Assembly: GCA_963606965.1 (NCBI GenBank)
Contig: CAVDAL010000122.1
Location: 1-6,148 of the forward strand
DNA: 6,148 nt
Direction of reading: 5' to 3'
DNA from: CAVDAL01 sp963606965
GTDB taxonomy: Bacteria; Actinomycetota; Coriobacteriia; Coriobacteriales; QAMH01
Shown here: in pieces, positions 6,126-6,148 of the stretch
How positions within the stretch are numbered: the first letter of the stretch is position 1
How the letters are laid out: every line of letters begins with the position of its first letter
The notes under the pieces: model-generated
Databases searched by the model: none
What the model was told of the DNA's origin: nothing
Seen by the model: the letters and a program-made list of their open reading frames with translations, nothing else
Translations under genes and position numbers: made by a program

Positions 6126-6148
6126 CTTTAATATACTCTAAAAATAGA

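Noticed and set aside
6130..6135. TATATT as a -10 promoter element on the minus strand
   Set aside because: Transcription from it would begin at or within the ribosome binding site, and the -35 position is outside the window. It is more likely chance AT richness in the leader.

Overview
The window is almost entirely one gene: a minus-strand open reading frame of 2023 codons (ATG at 6113, TAA at 42-44) encoding a very large exported protein. Only 35 bases upstream of the start and 41 bases downstream of the stop are visible, so no neighbouring gene, operon partner or complete promoter can be judged. Base composition is moderately low in G+C (about 40-43% in the lines I counted by hand). The short Sec signal peptide, the AAAGGA ribosome binding site and the Lys-rich C-terminal fibronectin-like module suggest a Gram-positive gut or mucosal bacterium, for example a low-GC member of the Coriobacteriia or Clostridia. 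That placement is an inference from style, not from a marker gene.

The protein is strictly modular. From the N terminus: signal peptide (residues 1-30); two tandem A repeats of about 305 residues (41-347, 348-653) built of beta-helix-like coils carrying a [NT]GGT turn; two tandem B repeats of about 333 residues (654-988, 989-1321), each made of a short subdomain of about 88 residues and a long one of about 245; a third B copy cut off after its short subdomain (1322-1410); an acidic alpha-helical coiled-coil stalk (1411-1855) that contains its own repeat of 136-137 residues; and two fibronectin type III-like modules (1859-1933, 1934-2023), the last extremely rich in lysine (26 of 90). Every beta module begins with the same Y-Y-x-[TS]-[FL]-x-x-A head motif, seen seven times.

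The layout reads as a cell-surface adhesin or fibrous surface protein: beta-helical head region at the N terminus, coiled-coil stalk, basic C-terminal module that may hold it to the cell envelope. There is no LPxTG sorting signal, no C-terminal membrane segment and no recognisable catalytic motif. I see no multi-gene system, RNA gene, mobile element or CRISPR array. The points of interest are the three nested repeat periods, the unusual relationships among the coil repeats, the near-identical DNA at B-repeat boundaries, the missing classical anchor, and an inverted repeat across the stop codon.
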